A stretch of DNA of 64,000 nucleotides from Paenibacillus luteus. GTDB lineage: Bacteria; Bacillota; Bacilli; Paenibacillales; Paenibacillaceae. Made by a program: the position numbers and the translations under genes. The stretch's first letter is position 1, and every line of letters starts with the position of its first letter. Below are positions 52,422-60,592 of this stretch, piece by piece. Below the pieces are notes generated by a model. It did not search any database. It saw only the letters and a list, made by a program, of their open reading frames with translations, and was not told where the DNA came from. The DNA lies in the NCBI RefSeq assembly GCF_006542765.1, contig NZ_SKCD01000001.1, positions 1 through 64,000 of the forward strand. The letters are read 5' to 3'.

Positions 52422-54206
52422 TTACTCGCTCGTCTGATATGGAAGCTCCACAGTTACCACGGAGCCACGCCCACTCTCGCTATCGATGAGCAAGCCATAC
52501 TGTTCTCCGAAATACAATTTGATTCGTTCATTCACGCTGCATATGCCGTAGCCAACCTGCTGACTTGAATCGTTTAAACTCCCCTTGATCCGAAGAAGAC
52601 GTTCCTCTGTTATGCCAGCTCCGTCATCCCTTACGGTCAAAATAACCTTCTGCTCCTCACGTCTTGCTTCGATTGTAAGCTGGCCGAAGCTCGGTTTGTT
52701 CTTTAAGCCGTGGTAAATCGCATTTTCGACGAGCGGCTGAATCGTCAGCTTCGGGATGGTACAATTCAACACATCCGGACCCACATTTATCTCAAAATCA
52801 AACACATCGGAATACCGAATCCGCTGAATCGATAAATAATCCATCACGCTGCGAATTTCATCCTCCAGCCTAATTTGGTCTTTGCCTTGGCTAAGCGCCA
52901 CGCGGTAGAAATCAGCCAGAGCCTTTGTCGTTCGCTGCACATCCCTCGTCCGTCCCATCTCGGATAAGGTGTAGATCACATCCAAAGTGTTGTATAGGAA
53001 ATGCGGTTTAATCTGTGCCTGCATAAGCGCCAGCTCGTACTCGCGCTTCTTCCTTTGCTCAGCGTTTATATTCACAAGCAGCTCTTTGATACGCCCCATC
53101 ATCGTATTGAAGCCTGAAGCAAGCAGACCCATTTCATCCCCTGAGCTCACCTCAAGCTGCTGATCCAAATTTCCTTCCTTTATCTTCTTCATATGCCGAG
53201 ACAAATGAACAATCGGCTTCGCTATGACATTGGATAGAAGCCGTGCCCCGATTAAGGCAAAAACAAAACAAACAAGCCCGATTAATATAATCAAAATCGT
53301 AATTTTCCCTGTATCCTCCGTCAGCAAAGCATAAGGCGCCATCGAAATCAGCCGTCCGTTCAAACTAGGGATCGCTGTGCTAATCAAGAGCATCTTGCCT
53401 TGCTCTGTCGTATGGACAGCTGTTTGCTCCTCGCTTTCCACAACCCAGCTCCGCAGGCTCGGTTCTTCAATCTGCTGCAAAACCGCGTCCTTATTTTGCG
53501 AGGAGACGATCCGTCCTTCTCCGTCTGCTATAAAATAGGACCCTTCCTTAATCGAGCCGATATCTCTATACACTGCGGATAAAGCGCTCTCACGTATGTT
53601 CAAAATAATATAGCCAAGCGGCGCTCCCGTGTTAATATTGACGATCCGTTTGCCAAGCGTAAGAACGGGCTCCGCTTTGTCCGTGACCAAATAATCTCTT
53701 CGCTCCATCGGAAACCATAAATTAGCTCCGTTGGATTGCCTCAGCCGCTGCAGCATCGCGCTGCTGGCCGCTAACTCTGCTTCGCTTTCCATTGAAAGGT
53801 TCGAGCCATATATTCGGTTTTCCTGATCGATAAAAGCAGCCGATTCCACATCACGGAAGACGACCAGCGCAAAGCTGAGCTGATTCGTAATCTTCGTATA
53901 TTGCTGCAGCTCCGACACCTGTCCCCTCGTCTGTTCTTCTACGAGCACCTTATTTAAATTCAGCGTCAGCATATTGGCTGAGCTTATCGCGTTCGTCAAA
54001 ATCCCATTAATTTGAGTAATAATAAGCGAGGAATTATCCGATGCGTTTTTGACTGTTTTCTCAACAATGGCGTTCGTATAAATATGATGGGACGCGAAGC
54101 TGAGTACAAAAAGCGGGACGATAATGAGCGGAACATAAACTAACGTGATTTTGTTACGGATTAACAAATTCCGAAACCATTCGAATCGTTTAAACTGCTT
54201 AACCAT
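52422..54206 (-). CDS. YesM-type sensor histidine kinase
   Basis: A membrane kinase of about 594 residues. Two spans flank an extracytoplasmic domain of about 265 residues; then HAMP (IAKPIVHLSRHMKKIKEGNL), a His_kinase domain with QIKPHFLYNTLDVIYTLSEM, and a HATPase_c domain with LVENAIYHG and RDDGAGI. This is the YesM/LytS-like class found with YesN regulators next to CUT1 importers. The chosen ATG is 27 codons inside the longest frame and has AGGTG close by; the alternatives are less supported. Confidence 0.92.
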   Translation of the reverse strand: MVKQFKRFEWFRNLLIRNKITLVYVPLIIVPLFVLSFASHHIYTNAIVEKTVKNASDNSSLIITQINGILTNAISSANMLTLNLNKVLVEEQTRGQVSELQQYTKITNQLSFALVVFRDVESAAFIDQENRIYGSNLSMESEAELAASSAMLQRLRQSNGANLWFPMERRDYLVTDKAEPVLTLGKRIVNINTGAPLGYIILNIRESALSAVYRDIGSIKEGSYFIADGEGRIVSSQNKDAVLQQIEEPSLRSWVVESEEQTAVHTTEQGKMLLISTAIPSLNGRLISMAPYALLTEDTGKITILIILIGLVCFVFALIGARLLSNVIAKPIVHLSRHMKKIKEGNLDQQLEVSSGDEMGLLASGFNTMMGRIKELLVNINAEQRKKREYELALMQAQIKPHFLYNTLDVIYTLSEMGRTRDVQRTTKALADFYRVALSQGKDQIRLEDEIRSVMDYLSIQRIRYSDVFDFEINVGPDVLNCTIPKLTIQPLVENAIYHGLKNKPSFGQLTIEARREEQKVILTVRDDGAGITEERLLRIKGSLNDSSQQVGYGICSVNERIKLYFGEQYGLLIDSESGRGSVVTVELPYQTSE

Positions 54207-54671
54207 GTTCACCTGACGCCCCTTAAGCAGATTAGTATTTTTACTATGTTTACTAAATAATATAAAGCCCTGTAAGCGGTTAATCAATCAAAATAAATAG
54301 AACGTATCGAACGAACGCAAAGGTGAAGCAAACTTCATGTTAAAAATCTTTATTAATTGGTTACTTTTCACCCCAGTTTTCCTAGTTTCGCTCAAATCTG
54401 CTGAAACCAAATATATTTTAGCAAAAAAAATTCCATCTAAATCGCAAACCTTAACGAACAACTCCGCTGCCGCGCATGGTCAAATATGAAGAGTAACTGA
54501 TCACACATCCATCAGAAGTACGTCCCATATTTCAATTATGACGTTTAGATCGCTGCACGGGCACGCAAACTTTGCAATCATAGCTGCAGCAGCTAGTTTC
54601 AGCTCGCTTATATCCTGATAATTATAAATCAGAGCAGGTTAACCAAGCTTCATTTTTTTACTTATTTAACT

Positions 54672-54715
54672 AAAAAAAATTCTCAAGACAGGACGGTGCT
54701 CTTGTCTTGAGATTT
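54672..54715 (-). terminator. Rho-independent terminator behind the GGDEF remnant
   Basis: TCTCAAGACA and TGTCTTGAGA pair over 10 bp; on the minus strand the stem runs into AATTTTTTTT. The gap from 54207 to 54671 shows nothing else I can support. Confidence 0.8.
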
Positions 54716-54729
54716 TCACAATCCTTATT

Positions 54730-54929
54730 TCATTGCTTACATCGAATCTTTGATCTCATTATAAAAATAGCTCTATTTTTCCCGTTGTTTTTGGAGGCGT
54801 ATAGCGCTTCGTCAGCAAGCTTGACCACCGCCAAAATATCTCTGTCATGGTCTGGCCAGACGGCACCGCCAATACTGCATCCGATCAGCACCTCATGGCC
54901 TTCGATCATGCAGCGCTCGTTAAGCTCCT
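54730..54929 (-). pseudogene. C-terminal remnant of a GGDEF (diguanylate cyclase) gene
   Basis: On the minus strand 66 codons read EVLIGCSIGGAVWPDHDRD, then LAVVKLADEALYASKNNG, KNRAIFIM and end at a TGA. The pattern SIGxAxxP ... ADxALYxxKxxGxNR is the last third of a GGDEF domain. The fragment starts immediately after an in-frame TAG and lacks the GGDEF active-site loop. Its terminator is intact. Confidence 0.75.
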
Positions 54930-55075
54930 AATTACCTATGTAAAAACGAGGGAATAGCTGATGCATTACTATCGTTATTTTTTACCATAATAATATAAAC
55001 TGCAACATTAACGGGTCAATTTCCGTTTTTACCTTTTGAAAAACAAAATAATAAACACCGAGGAGATTGATTACA

Positions 55076-55597
55076 TTGAAAAAAAGTTATTTTGCTTTTA
55101 TGCTCGTGATTGCACTGGGGCTCGTTCTGACCGCATGCTCTGGGTCCAAAAATTCCGATACCAATTCCAATACATCCGCCAATAAAGAAAACCAATTTAC
55201 AACCTCGAAGACGACCAAAGAGATGGTTGACGGCATGCTTGCCAAAATTGAGCAGCCTTCGTTAATCGAAATGACAGGCGACATGGTTAAGCAAATGTAT
55301 TACTTCGACCCCGCATTGCTTGAGGAGTATACGATTATGTCACCGATGATGAACGTCAAGACAAACGAAGTCGCTATTTTCAAAGTCAAGGATGCCAAGG
55401 ATATCACTTCCGTTGAGGCTGGCATTAAGAAGCGTGCAGAGGATATTCAAAAAACGTTTGAAACGTATCTGCAAGACCAGTATGAGAATGCCAAAAACTA
55501 CAAGCTCGTAACCAAAGGCAATTACGTATTTTTTGTTATTTCCGAAAATGCTGACCAGTTTGTAACTGAATTCAACTCCTACTTCGAGCAAAAATAA
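55076..55597 (+). CDS. DUF4358 lipoprotein
   Basis: A 173-residue lipoprotein: MKKSYFAFMLVIALGLVLTAC lipobox (given as LVLTAC), Ser/Asn-rich linker, then a domain with PSLIEMTGDMVKQMYYFDPA, NVKTNEVAIFKVKDAKDI and YKLVTKGNYVFFVISENADQ, which match DUF4358. I chose the TTG preceded by GAGGAG with 10 nt spacing. It is the first gene of a three-gene unit with an MBOAT acyltransferase (5 bp downstream) and a DHHW protein, so it probably helps surface polymer acetylation. Confidence 0.85.
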   Translation: MKKSYFAFMLVIALGLVLTACSGSKNSDTNSNTSANKENQFTTSKTTKEMVDGMLAKIEQPSLIEMTGDMVKQMYYFDPALLEEYTIMSPMMNVKTNEVAIFKVKDAKDITSVEAGIKKRAEDIQKTFETYLQDQYENAKNYKLVTKGNYVFFVISENADQFVTEFNSYFEQK

Positions 55598-55602
55598 CGA
55601 GT

Positions 55603-56979
55603 ATGGTATTCAGCAGCCTTCTTTTTCTTTTTCTCTTTCTGCCTGCTGTGCTGCTGCTTTATTTCGTATCCCCGTGGAGACTGAAAAACCTCGTCTTATT
55701 CGTGACAAGCCTCATTTTTTATGCTTGGGGCGAGCCCGTGTATATCGCGATCATGCTGCTTTCCACGGTTACGGACTACGGCTTCGGATTGCTGCTTAGC
55801 AATTCGAAGCGCAGCAGCCTGCAGCGGAAATGGATCGTTGTCGCCTCTATTGCCGTTAACTTAACGCTGCTCGGCTATTTTAAATACGCTGATTTCCTTA
55901 TTCAAAACGTGAATGGACTGCTCGGCACGCAAATCCCATTAACCGAGCTTGCATTGCCCATCGGCATTTCTTTTTATACGTTTCAGTCCATGTCCTACAT
56001 TATTGATATTTACAGAGGAACCGCCAAAGCACAGCGCAATTGGCTTGACTTCGCGACCTTTGTTGCCTTGTTCCCGCAGCTGGTTGCCGGGCCGATCGTT
56101 CAATATTCGACGATTGCGGAACAACTGCGCCACCGCACCGTCAGCACGGAGCTGTTTGCAGAGGGCGTGCGCAGATTCATTATTGGACTCGCAAAAAAAG
56201 TGCTGCTGGCCAACAACATCGGCTTGCTCTGGCATACGATTTCCAGCTCCAGTATCGATTCACTGCCTGCCTTGACCGCTTGGCTGGGCATTATCGCTTT
56301 TGCCTTTCAAATCTATTTTGATTTCAGCGGCTATTCCGATATGGCCATCGGTCTCGGCTTAATGTTTGGTTTTCGTTTTAACGAGAACTTTAACCGCCCC
56401 TATACGGCACAAAGCATCACCGATTTTTGGCGGCGGTGGCATATTTCGCTTAGTACGTGGTTCCGCGATTATGTGTACATTCCGCTTGGAGGCAACCGCA
56501 AAGGACCGTGGAAGCAGCTCCGTAACATTATGATCGTTTGGCTGTTGACCGGCATTTGGCATGGAGCAAGTTGGAACTTCCTGCTTTGGGGATTGTATTT
56601 CGGGGTCATTCTGGTGTTCGAGAAATGGCTCGGCTTGCGCTGGCTTGAGCGGATGCCAGCCAGCGTAAGGCATCTTTACGCGCTGCTGCTTATTCTAATC
56701 GGCTGGGTATTTTTCGCCTTTGACGAGCTGCCCGCAATGGGGGCTTATTTTGCTGCCATGTTCGGGGCTAACTCATTGTGGAATCAAGAATCGTTATACC
56801 TGTTATACACGAATGCCATCTTAATCGCATTGCTCGTTGTGGCGTCTATGCCGAAGCGAAAAAAAGACTACGGCTTGTGGCCGGCCGTTCAGCTTGGCTG
56901 GCATGCGGCGCTGTTCTTGATGTCGGTCGCTTATTTGGTTGACGCAACGTTCAACCCATTTTTATATTTCCGTTTTTAA
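55603..56979 (+). CDS. MBOAT family O-acyltransferase (AlgI/DltB type)
   Basis: A 458-residue enzyme with about ten spans. The MBOAT signature QIYFDFSGYSDMAIGLGLMF is followed by RPYTAQSITDFWRRWHISLS, WFRDYVYIPLGGNRKG, and the catalytic His in LLTGIWHGASWNFLLWG. These proteins pass an acyl group, usually acetyl, across the membrane to polysaccharide-modifying partners such as AlgJ/AlgX. No strong Shine-Dalgarno precedes the ATG; translation is probably coupled to the DUF4358 gene 5 bp upstream. Confidence 0.92.
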   Translation: MVFSSLLFLFLFLPAVLLLYFVSPWRLKNLVLFVTSLIFYAWGEPVYIAIMLLSTVTDYGFGLLLSNSKRSSLQRKWIVVASIAVNLTLLGYFKYADFLIQNVNGLLGTQIPLTELALPIGISFYTFQSMSYIIDIYRGTAKAQRNWLDFATFVALFPQLVAGPIVQYSTIAEQLRHRTVSTELFAEGVRRFIIGLAKKVLLANNIGLLWHTISSSSIDSLPALTAWLGIIAFAFQIYFDFSGYSDMAIGLGLMFGFRFNENFNRPYTAQSITDFWRRWHISLSTWFRDYVYIPLGGNRKGPWKQLRNIMIVWLLTGIWHGASWNFLLWGLYFGVILVFEKWLGLRWLERMPASVRHLYALLLILIGWVFFAFDELPAMGAYFAAMFGANSLWNQESLYLLYTNAILIALLVVASMPKRKKDYGLWPAVQLGWHAALFLMSVAYLVDATFNPFLYFRF

Positions 56980-57000
56980 ATGTGAAGGAGGCTGATGGAG

Positions 57001-58149
57001 GTGAACAAGAAAACGGACCGCGTTTTTGTATGGGGTTTCGTCAGCATTCTGCTTGCCATGCCGCTATTGTTTTTTACGCTGCCCATGCAGGTATTCTCCG
57101 TCGTAGAGAACCGCACGCTTCAGAAAGTGCCGAAGCTAACTTGGGACAATCTCTGGTCTAAGACCTTTTCCTATGAATCGGAAAGCTATGTCACCGACCA
57201 TTTCCCCTTCCGCAATGAGTGGGTTGCGACGAAGTCATTGCTGGAGCAGCTGCGCCTGCAGCAGGAGAATAACGGCATATACAAAGGGTCGGACGGCTAT
57301 TTGTTCGAGAAATTTAACGAGCCTAACTATACCGAGCTTGAAGAATACACAGCCGCAGTAGAGAAATTCACCCTCAATCATTTGGATACGAAAATATCTT
57401 TTTTGCTAGCGCCGACCTCCATTGGCTTATACCCTGAACGTTTACCTTGGCTCGCAGAGGCTTATCCGCAAACGGAGGTAAATAGCTTTATCGGTGAGCA
57501 GTTGCATAGCAGTCTTTCTTTTATGGACGGCTTTGATATCTTAAATGCAGCTGCTAGCAGCTCCAATCCCGTTTATTACAAAACCGATCATCATTGGACC
57601 ACGTATGGCGCTTATCTCGCTTATGCCGCTTACGTTGAGCAGATGGGATGGACTCCTGCAGCCGAGACGGACTTCGACATCGAGACCGTAACAAATACGT
57701 TTCTGGGCAGCTACCATACACGCAGCCAGTTCAGCGGTTTAAAACCCGATTCGATTCAAGCCTACAAGGCCAAAAATAAGCTGGCAACGGAGATGTATGT
57801 CGCGGATACTGATCAAACTTACGAAAGCATGTACGATGAGAGCTACTTAGCCAAAAAAGACAAATACTCGTACTTTCTCGGCGGCGTTCATGCCCTAATG
57901 ACGCTTCACAGCGAGCTGCCCGCAGAGAAAACCGATCTGGATAAGCTGCTGGTCATCAAGGATTCCTACGCGCACAGCTTTTTGCCTTTCCTTACGCAGC
58001 ACGTAAAGGATATCCACGTCATCGATATTCGCTACTACAACGGCAGCATCAGCGAATACATGGAGCAAAACGGGATCAAAGACGTACTACTGCTCTTTAA
58101 CACCACAACCTTCATGACCGAGCGGAATCTATTGAAGCTGAAGTATTAA
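57001..58149 (+). CDS. DHHW (AlgX/AlgJ-like) acetylation partner protein
   Basis: A protein of about 382 residues with one N-terminal span (VWGFVSILLAMPLLFF) and an SGNH-like extracytoplasmic domain. The name motif appears in YYKTDHHWTTYGAYLAYAAY. DSYAHSFLPFL near the C-terminus carries the likely catalytic Ser, in the block (D-S-Y) seen in AlgJ/AlgX-type acetyltransferases. Start choice: GTG with GGAGG 9 nt upstream, rather than the ATG two codons before it, which is only 3 nt away. Last gene of the cassette. Confidence 0.88.
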   Translation: MNKKTDRVFVWGFVSILLAMPLLFFTLPMQVFSVVENRTLQKVPKLTWDNLWSKTFSYESESYVTDHFPFRNEWVATKSLLEQLRLQQENNGIYKGSDGYLFEKFNEPNYTELEEYTAAVEKFTLNHLDTKISFLLAPTSIGLYPERLPWLAEAYPQTEVNSFIGEQLHSSLSFMDGFDILNAAASSSNPVYYKTDHHWTTYGAYLAYAAYVEQMGWTPAAETDFDIETVTNTFLGSYHTRSQFSGLKPDSIQAYKAKNKLATEMYVADTDQTYESMYDESYLAKKDKYSYFLGGVHALMTLHSELPAEKTDLDKLLVIKDSYAHSFLPFLTQHVKDIHVIDIRYYNGSISEYMEQNGIKDVLLLFNTTTFMTERNLLKLKY

Positions 58150-58523
58150 TCTTGGTCTTTGGTCTTCACCTGTAATTTAGTTTTTTTATATCATCGGTTT
58201 TCTTAATTTGTTTTAAATGGAATTTCGGCTCATCACCAAAATCAGCGCTTGAAATGAAATGGAGTTTAAAAATGGAAGGAGGCTTTCACCTCATGTTATA
58301 ACTGTTCGCCAAGCTATGCAGTTGCCTTATTGTGGTTTGACCGCTGGTGCGAGCAAGGAGACACCATTAGCCATCGCAACATTCAAATCACACTGCGAAC
58401 CATGCGTAGTAGAAGAGAAATCATTACGAATGACTCAATACATTATTTCTTCATCTACCCGTTTACTATTCCTGTTAACTCCTGCCTGCTGTTTGCCAAT
58501 TCTTACTGTCGCCTACTGTCGGC
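58150..58523. other. 374-bp gap with repeat copy and gene debris
   Basis: Bases 58220-58250 resemble 15262-15292. Beyond them short open stretches on the plus strand read as protein-like words (LWFDRWCEQGDTISHRN) but have no start, no ribosome binding site and no recognised family; they may be old transposon debris. Confidence 0.4.
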
Positions 58524-58667
58524 TTAGCGATTCTGTTTCTTTTTCGCCTCGTAACGCTCTATAGCCTCTTTGGCCAAATCGCGTCCCGGCAGCTTGGAGT
58601 TAATACGAAGCAGCAGCACAATAATGAACACTAATAAAATGATAATTAAAATCCCCAGCTTATTCAC
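58524..58667 (-). CDS. 47-residue single-span membrane protein
   Basis: GTG start inside the end of the next gene upstream (its GTGAATAA contains that gene's stop codon), so translation is coupled. The product is MNKLGILIIILLVFIIVLLL, then RINSKLPGRDLAKEAIERYE and AKKKQNR: one membrane span and a basic amphipathic tail. Small proteins of this shape are frequent in bacilli, but no family is recognised. Confidence 0.6.
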   Translation of the reverse strand: MNKLGILIIILLVFIIVLLLRINSKLPGRDLAKEAIERYEAKKKQNR

Positions 58668-58962
58668 CCCTTAATGGATCATTTCCTGAAGCTTTTACAT
58701 GATCAAGAAAACGAGCTATAACCGGTTTATCAGGCGGGCTGAGCTCGCTTGGCAGATCGTCAAAGTCAAAGAAACGCAATTCCTGAACCTCTACGCCATC
58801 CTCGGCTAGCGTCCCTTCAAATTCCACACAGCCCATTATTTGACCTCCGCTGCAAGAGCAAAGATCTTCCGTCGCACAGCAAAATACAGGCTCCTGCCAT
58901 AATAAGCGGCCTTGAACCAACGAGTTTTCTAAGCTCTTGGATATATCCCATAGTTGAGCCAT
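58660..58962 (-). CDS. Truncated NUDIX-like protein
   Basis: A 100-residue frame whose second half (GVEVQELRFFDFDDLPSELS, PPDKPVIARFLD) resembles the C-terminus of NUDIX hydrolases. The Nudix box (GX5EX7REUXEEXGU) is absent; the first half instead has WDISKSLENSLVQGRLLWQE and a CCATEDLCSCSGG cysteine cluster that I do not recognise. It may be a gene that lost its 5' part or a distinct small protein. GAGAGG is directly adjacent to the ATG, so the start is doubtful. Confidence 0.45.
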   Translation of the reverse strand: MAQLWDISKSLENSLVQGRLLWQEPVFCCATEDLCSCSGGQIMGCVEFEGTLAEDGVEVQELRFFDFDDLPSELSPPDKPVIARFLDHVKASGNDPLRGE

Positions 58963-59027
58963 CCTCTCAATGATTTCTAACCATCCTGATGATAGGTAAC
59001 ACCCGCGTATCTACGCTGTACTTTTGG

Positions 59028-59585
59028 TTATTGATAGCCGCCCTCCGCTTCAGGAAGCTTGATATATTCCGGCTTTTCCTCTACGATATCTTGGATAAAT
59101 TTCCGCAGCTCCAGTACCTGCTCAGCCTCATCCGTCAAATTGCAATATTTGTCCGTCCACGTAAAGGTATTCGTTTCTCCATTAACGTTAATTTCCCACA
59201 TGTCTTCGCTAAAAGGTACACGTTCGCATCCGCTCACAGCTGGCGAAAACTCCTGTATGGCCATGATGTTGATGTCTCTCATTTTCATGTATATGCTGCT
59301 TAACTCTTCTTTCGTAAACTTAATTTTAGCTGATGCTGTCCCATTCTCAATCAAATCCTTTGTAACCGTTCCTTGAAACGTGTTAATCTCGTTTTTGTTG
59401 ACCGTCCCGATGCCAAAGCGAACCATGAAATTAAATGTGCTGGGCATGTCCTTCGGCATTTTGTTTGGGGCCTTAGTTGTTTCTATATGTTGATCCGTAA
59501 CGGATTGTATGTTTAAGTTTGAATTGGTTTCGCAGCCGGCAGTGACAAGCAGCATCGCGAATAAAATGGCGTATAATCGTTTCAA
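59028..59585 (-). CDS. Lipoprotein of unknown function
   Basis: A 185-residue protein with signal peptide and lipobox VTAGC, then a domain of about 150 residues containing FMVRFGIGTVNKNEINTFQG, ELSSIYMKMRDINIMAIQEF and TFTWTDKYCNLTDEAEQVLE. The family is not recognised. ATG after GAGGAGGGC. Single gene. Confidence 0.75.
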   Translation of the reverse strand: MKRLYAILFAMLLVTAGCETNSNLNIQSVTDQHIETTKAPNKMPKDMPSTFNFMVRFGIGTVNKNEINTFQGTVTKDLIENGTASAKIKFTKEELSSIYMKMRDINIMAIQEFSPAVSGCERVPFSEDMWEINVNGETNTFTWTDKYCNLTDEAEQVLELRKFIQDIVEEKPEYIKLPEAEGGYQ

Positions 59586-59938
59586 AAGAATGCCCTCCTC
59601 TTATTTCCGCCTAGCATTTAGACGGCGATAATAGGAAATAGTTGCGCGTTTCAGATCGAAATTGCCATTTTGGGGCAATATAGCAGTAATAAATACCATA
59701 ATTTCAAAAAACGGATACCCTATGGGGGAAAATGACCCTCCTGCTATGTATTAAACACACTTAATCAATTGATGCCTTAGAATGACTGACAAAACGATAT
59801 GGTTTACAATATGAGGAAGTCTAAATGCATAAATTCGCTCAAGAGATTAAGAAACGATTTACTTATCGTAAAAAAAACCGGACTTTGCATCTGGAATATT
59901 AGCATATTAACTGGATATTAAAAGGAGGAAAACCTAGA
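59586..59938. other. 353-bp gap between lipoprotein and DinB genes
   Basis: AT-rich sequence with the divergent upstream regions of both genes. No clear promoter pair, hairpin or open frame was recognised. Confidence 0.4.
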
Positions 59939-60457
59939 ATGCTTTACGATTTGCAAGGTGAAGAAAATATGGAGCCTATTGTAGGAATATTGTATTCCAC
60001 TGTTAAAGAAAATAGCCAACGACTACAATTTATTACTGAAGGCATGTCGCAAGAAGAAGTAGACTACAAGGGTCCAAATAACAGCTTTAATAGTACTGCT
60101 CAGTTAATAAAGCATATTATGTATGTTGATCTTAATTGGCTTTATAGAATGAAGGGAGAGCCGCTTCCTCATTATTTAGAAGAGCAATTCGGACCCATGA
60201 TAGATCCAAATAATAGGCTTCCGATGGTCCAAGGGAAGTCTTGGTACACACTGATGTCTCCTTATATTGATGTAATAGAAATGTTGAAGGATACCTGTAC
60301 ACGGTTAACGGATGCTGGCCTAGATAAAATTGTCACTTTTGGACATGAAAATGAAAAGCAAGCAACCATACGCTGGGGACTATGGCATATGGCTGACCAT
60401 AGCCGCTATCATCAGGCTCAAATTAATCAGCTTAGAAAGTGGTATAAGGAGAGCTAA
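59939..60457 (+). CDS. DinB family protein
   Basis: A 172-residue four-helix-bundle protein of the DinB/YfiT superfamily. Three histidines fit the metal site: one in LIKHIMYVDLNWLYRMKGE and two in MADHSRYHQAQINQLRKWY near the C-terminus. Members include thiol S-transferases using bacillithiol, but many have no known reaction. ATG with GGAGG 10 nt upstream; another in-frame ATG ten codons later is possible. A strong terminator follows. Confidence 0.88.
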   Translation: MLYDLQGEENMEPIVGILYSTVKENSQRLQFITEGMSQEEVDYKGPNNSFNSTAQLIKHIMYVDLNWLYRMKGEPLPHYLEEQFGPMIDPNNRLPMVQGKSWYTLMSPYIDVIEMLKDTCTRLTDAGLDKIVTFGHENEKQATIRWGLWHMADHSRYHQAQINQLRKWYKES

Positions 60458-60511
60458 AGAAACATAGAGAACGCGAAATGTGTACATACGAATCAGAATA
60501 TTATGGTTCAA

Positions 60512-60560
60512 TAAAACAGCGGCAGCTAGGATTTTTCGTCCATGGCTGCCGCTGTTTCTT
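60512..60560. terminator. Bidirectional terminator between dinB-like gene and GAP1-like gene
   Basis: AAACAGCGGCAGC and GCTGCCGCTGTTT are perfectly complementary over 13 bp, followed by TTTCTTTG on the plus strand. It ends both convergent genes. Confidence 0.85.
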
Positions 60561-60592
60561 TGTATTAGGGTTAGTCGATTCCTTTATTTCCT

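Noticed and set aside
54707-54931. Plus-strand hydrophobic frame of 74 codons
   Set aside because: It lies opposite a clear GGDEF remnant and begins inside the terminator; composition is that of an antisense shadow.
58259-58564. 101-codon plus-strand frame in the gap after the DHHW gene
   Set aside because: It has no ribosome binding site fitting its start and overlaps the coupled 47-residue gene on the other strand; the words resemble transposon debris but no family could be named.
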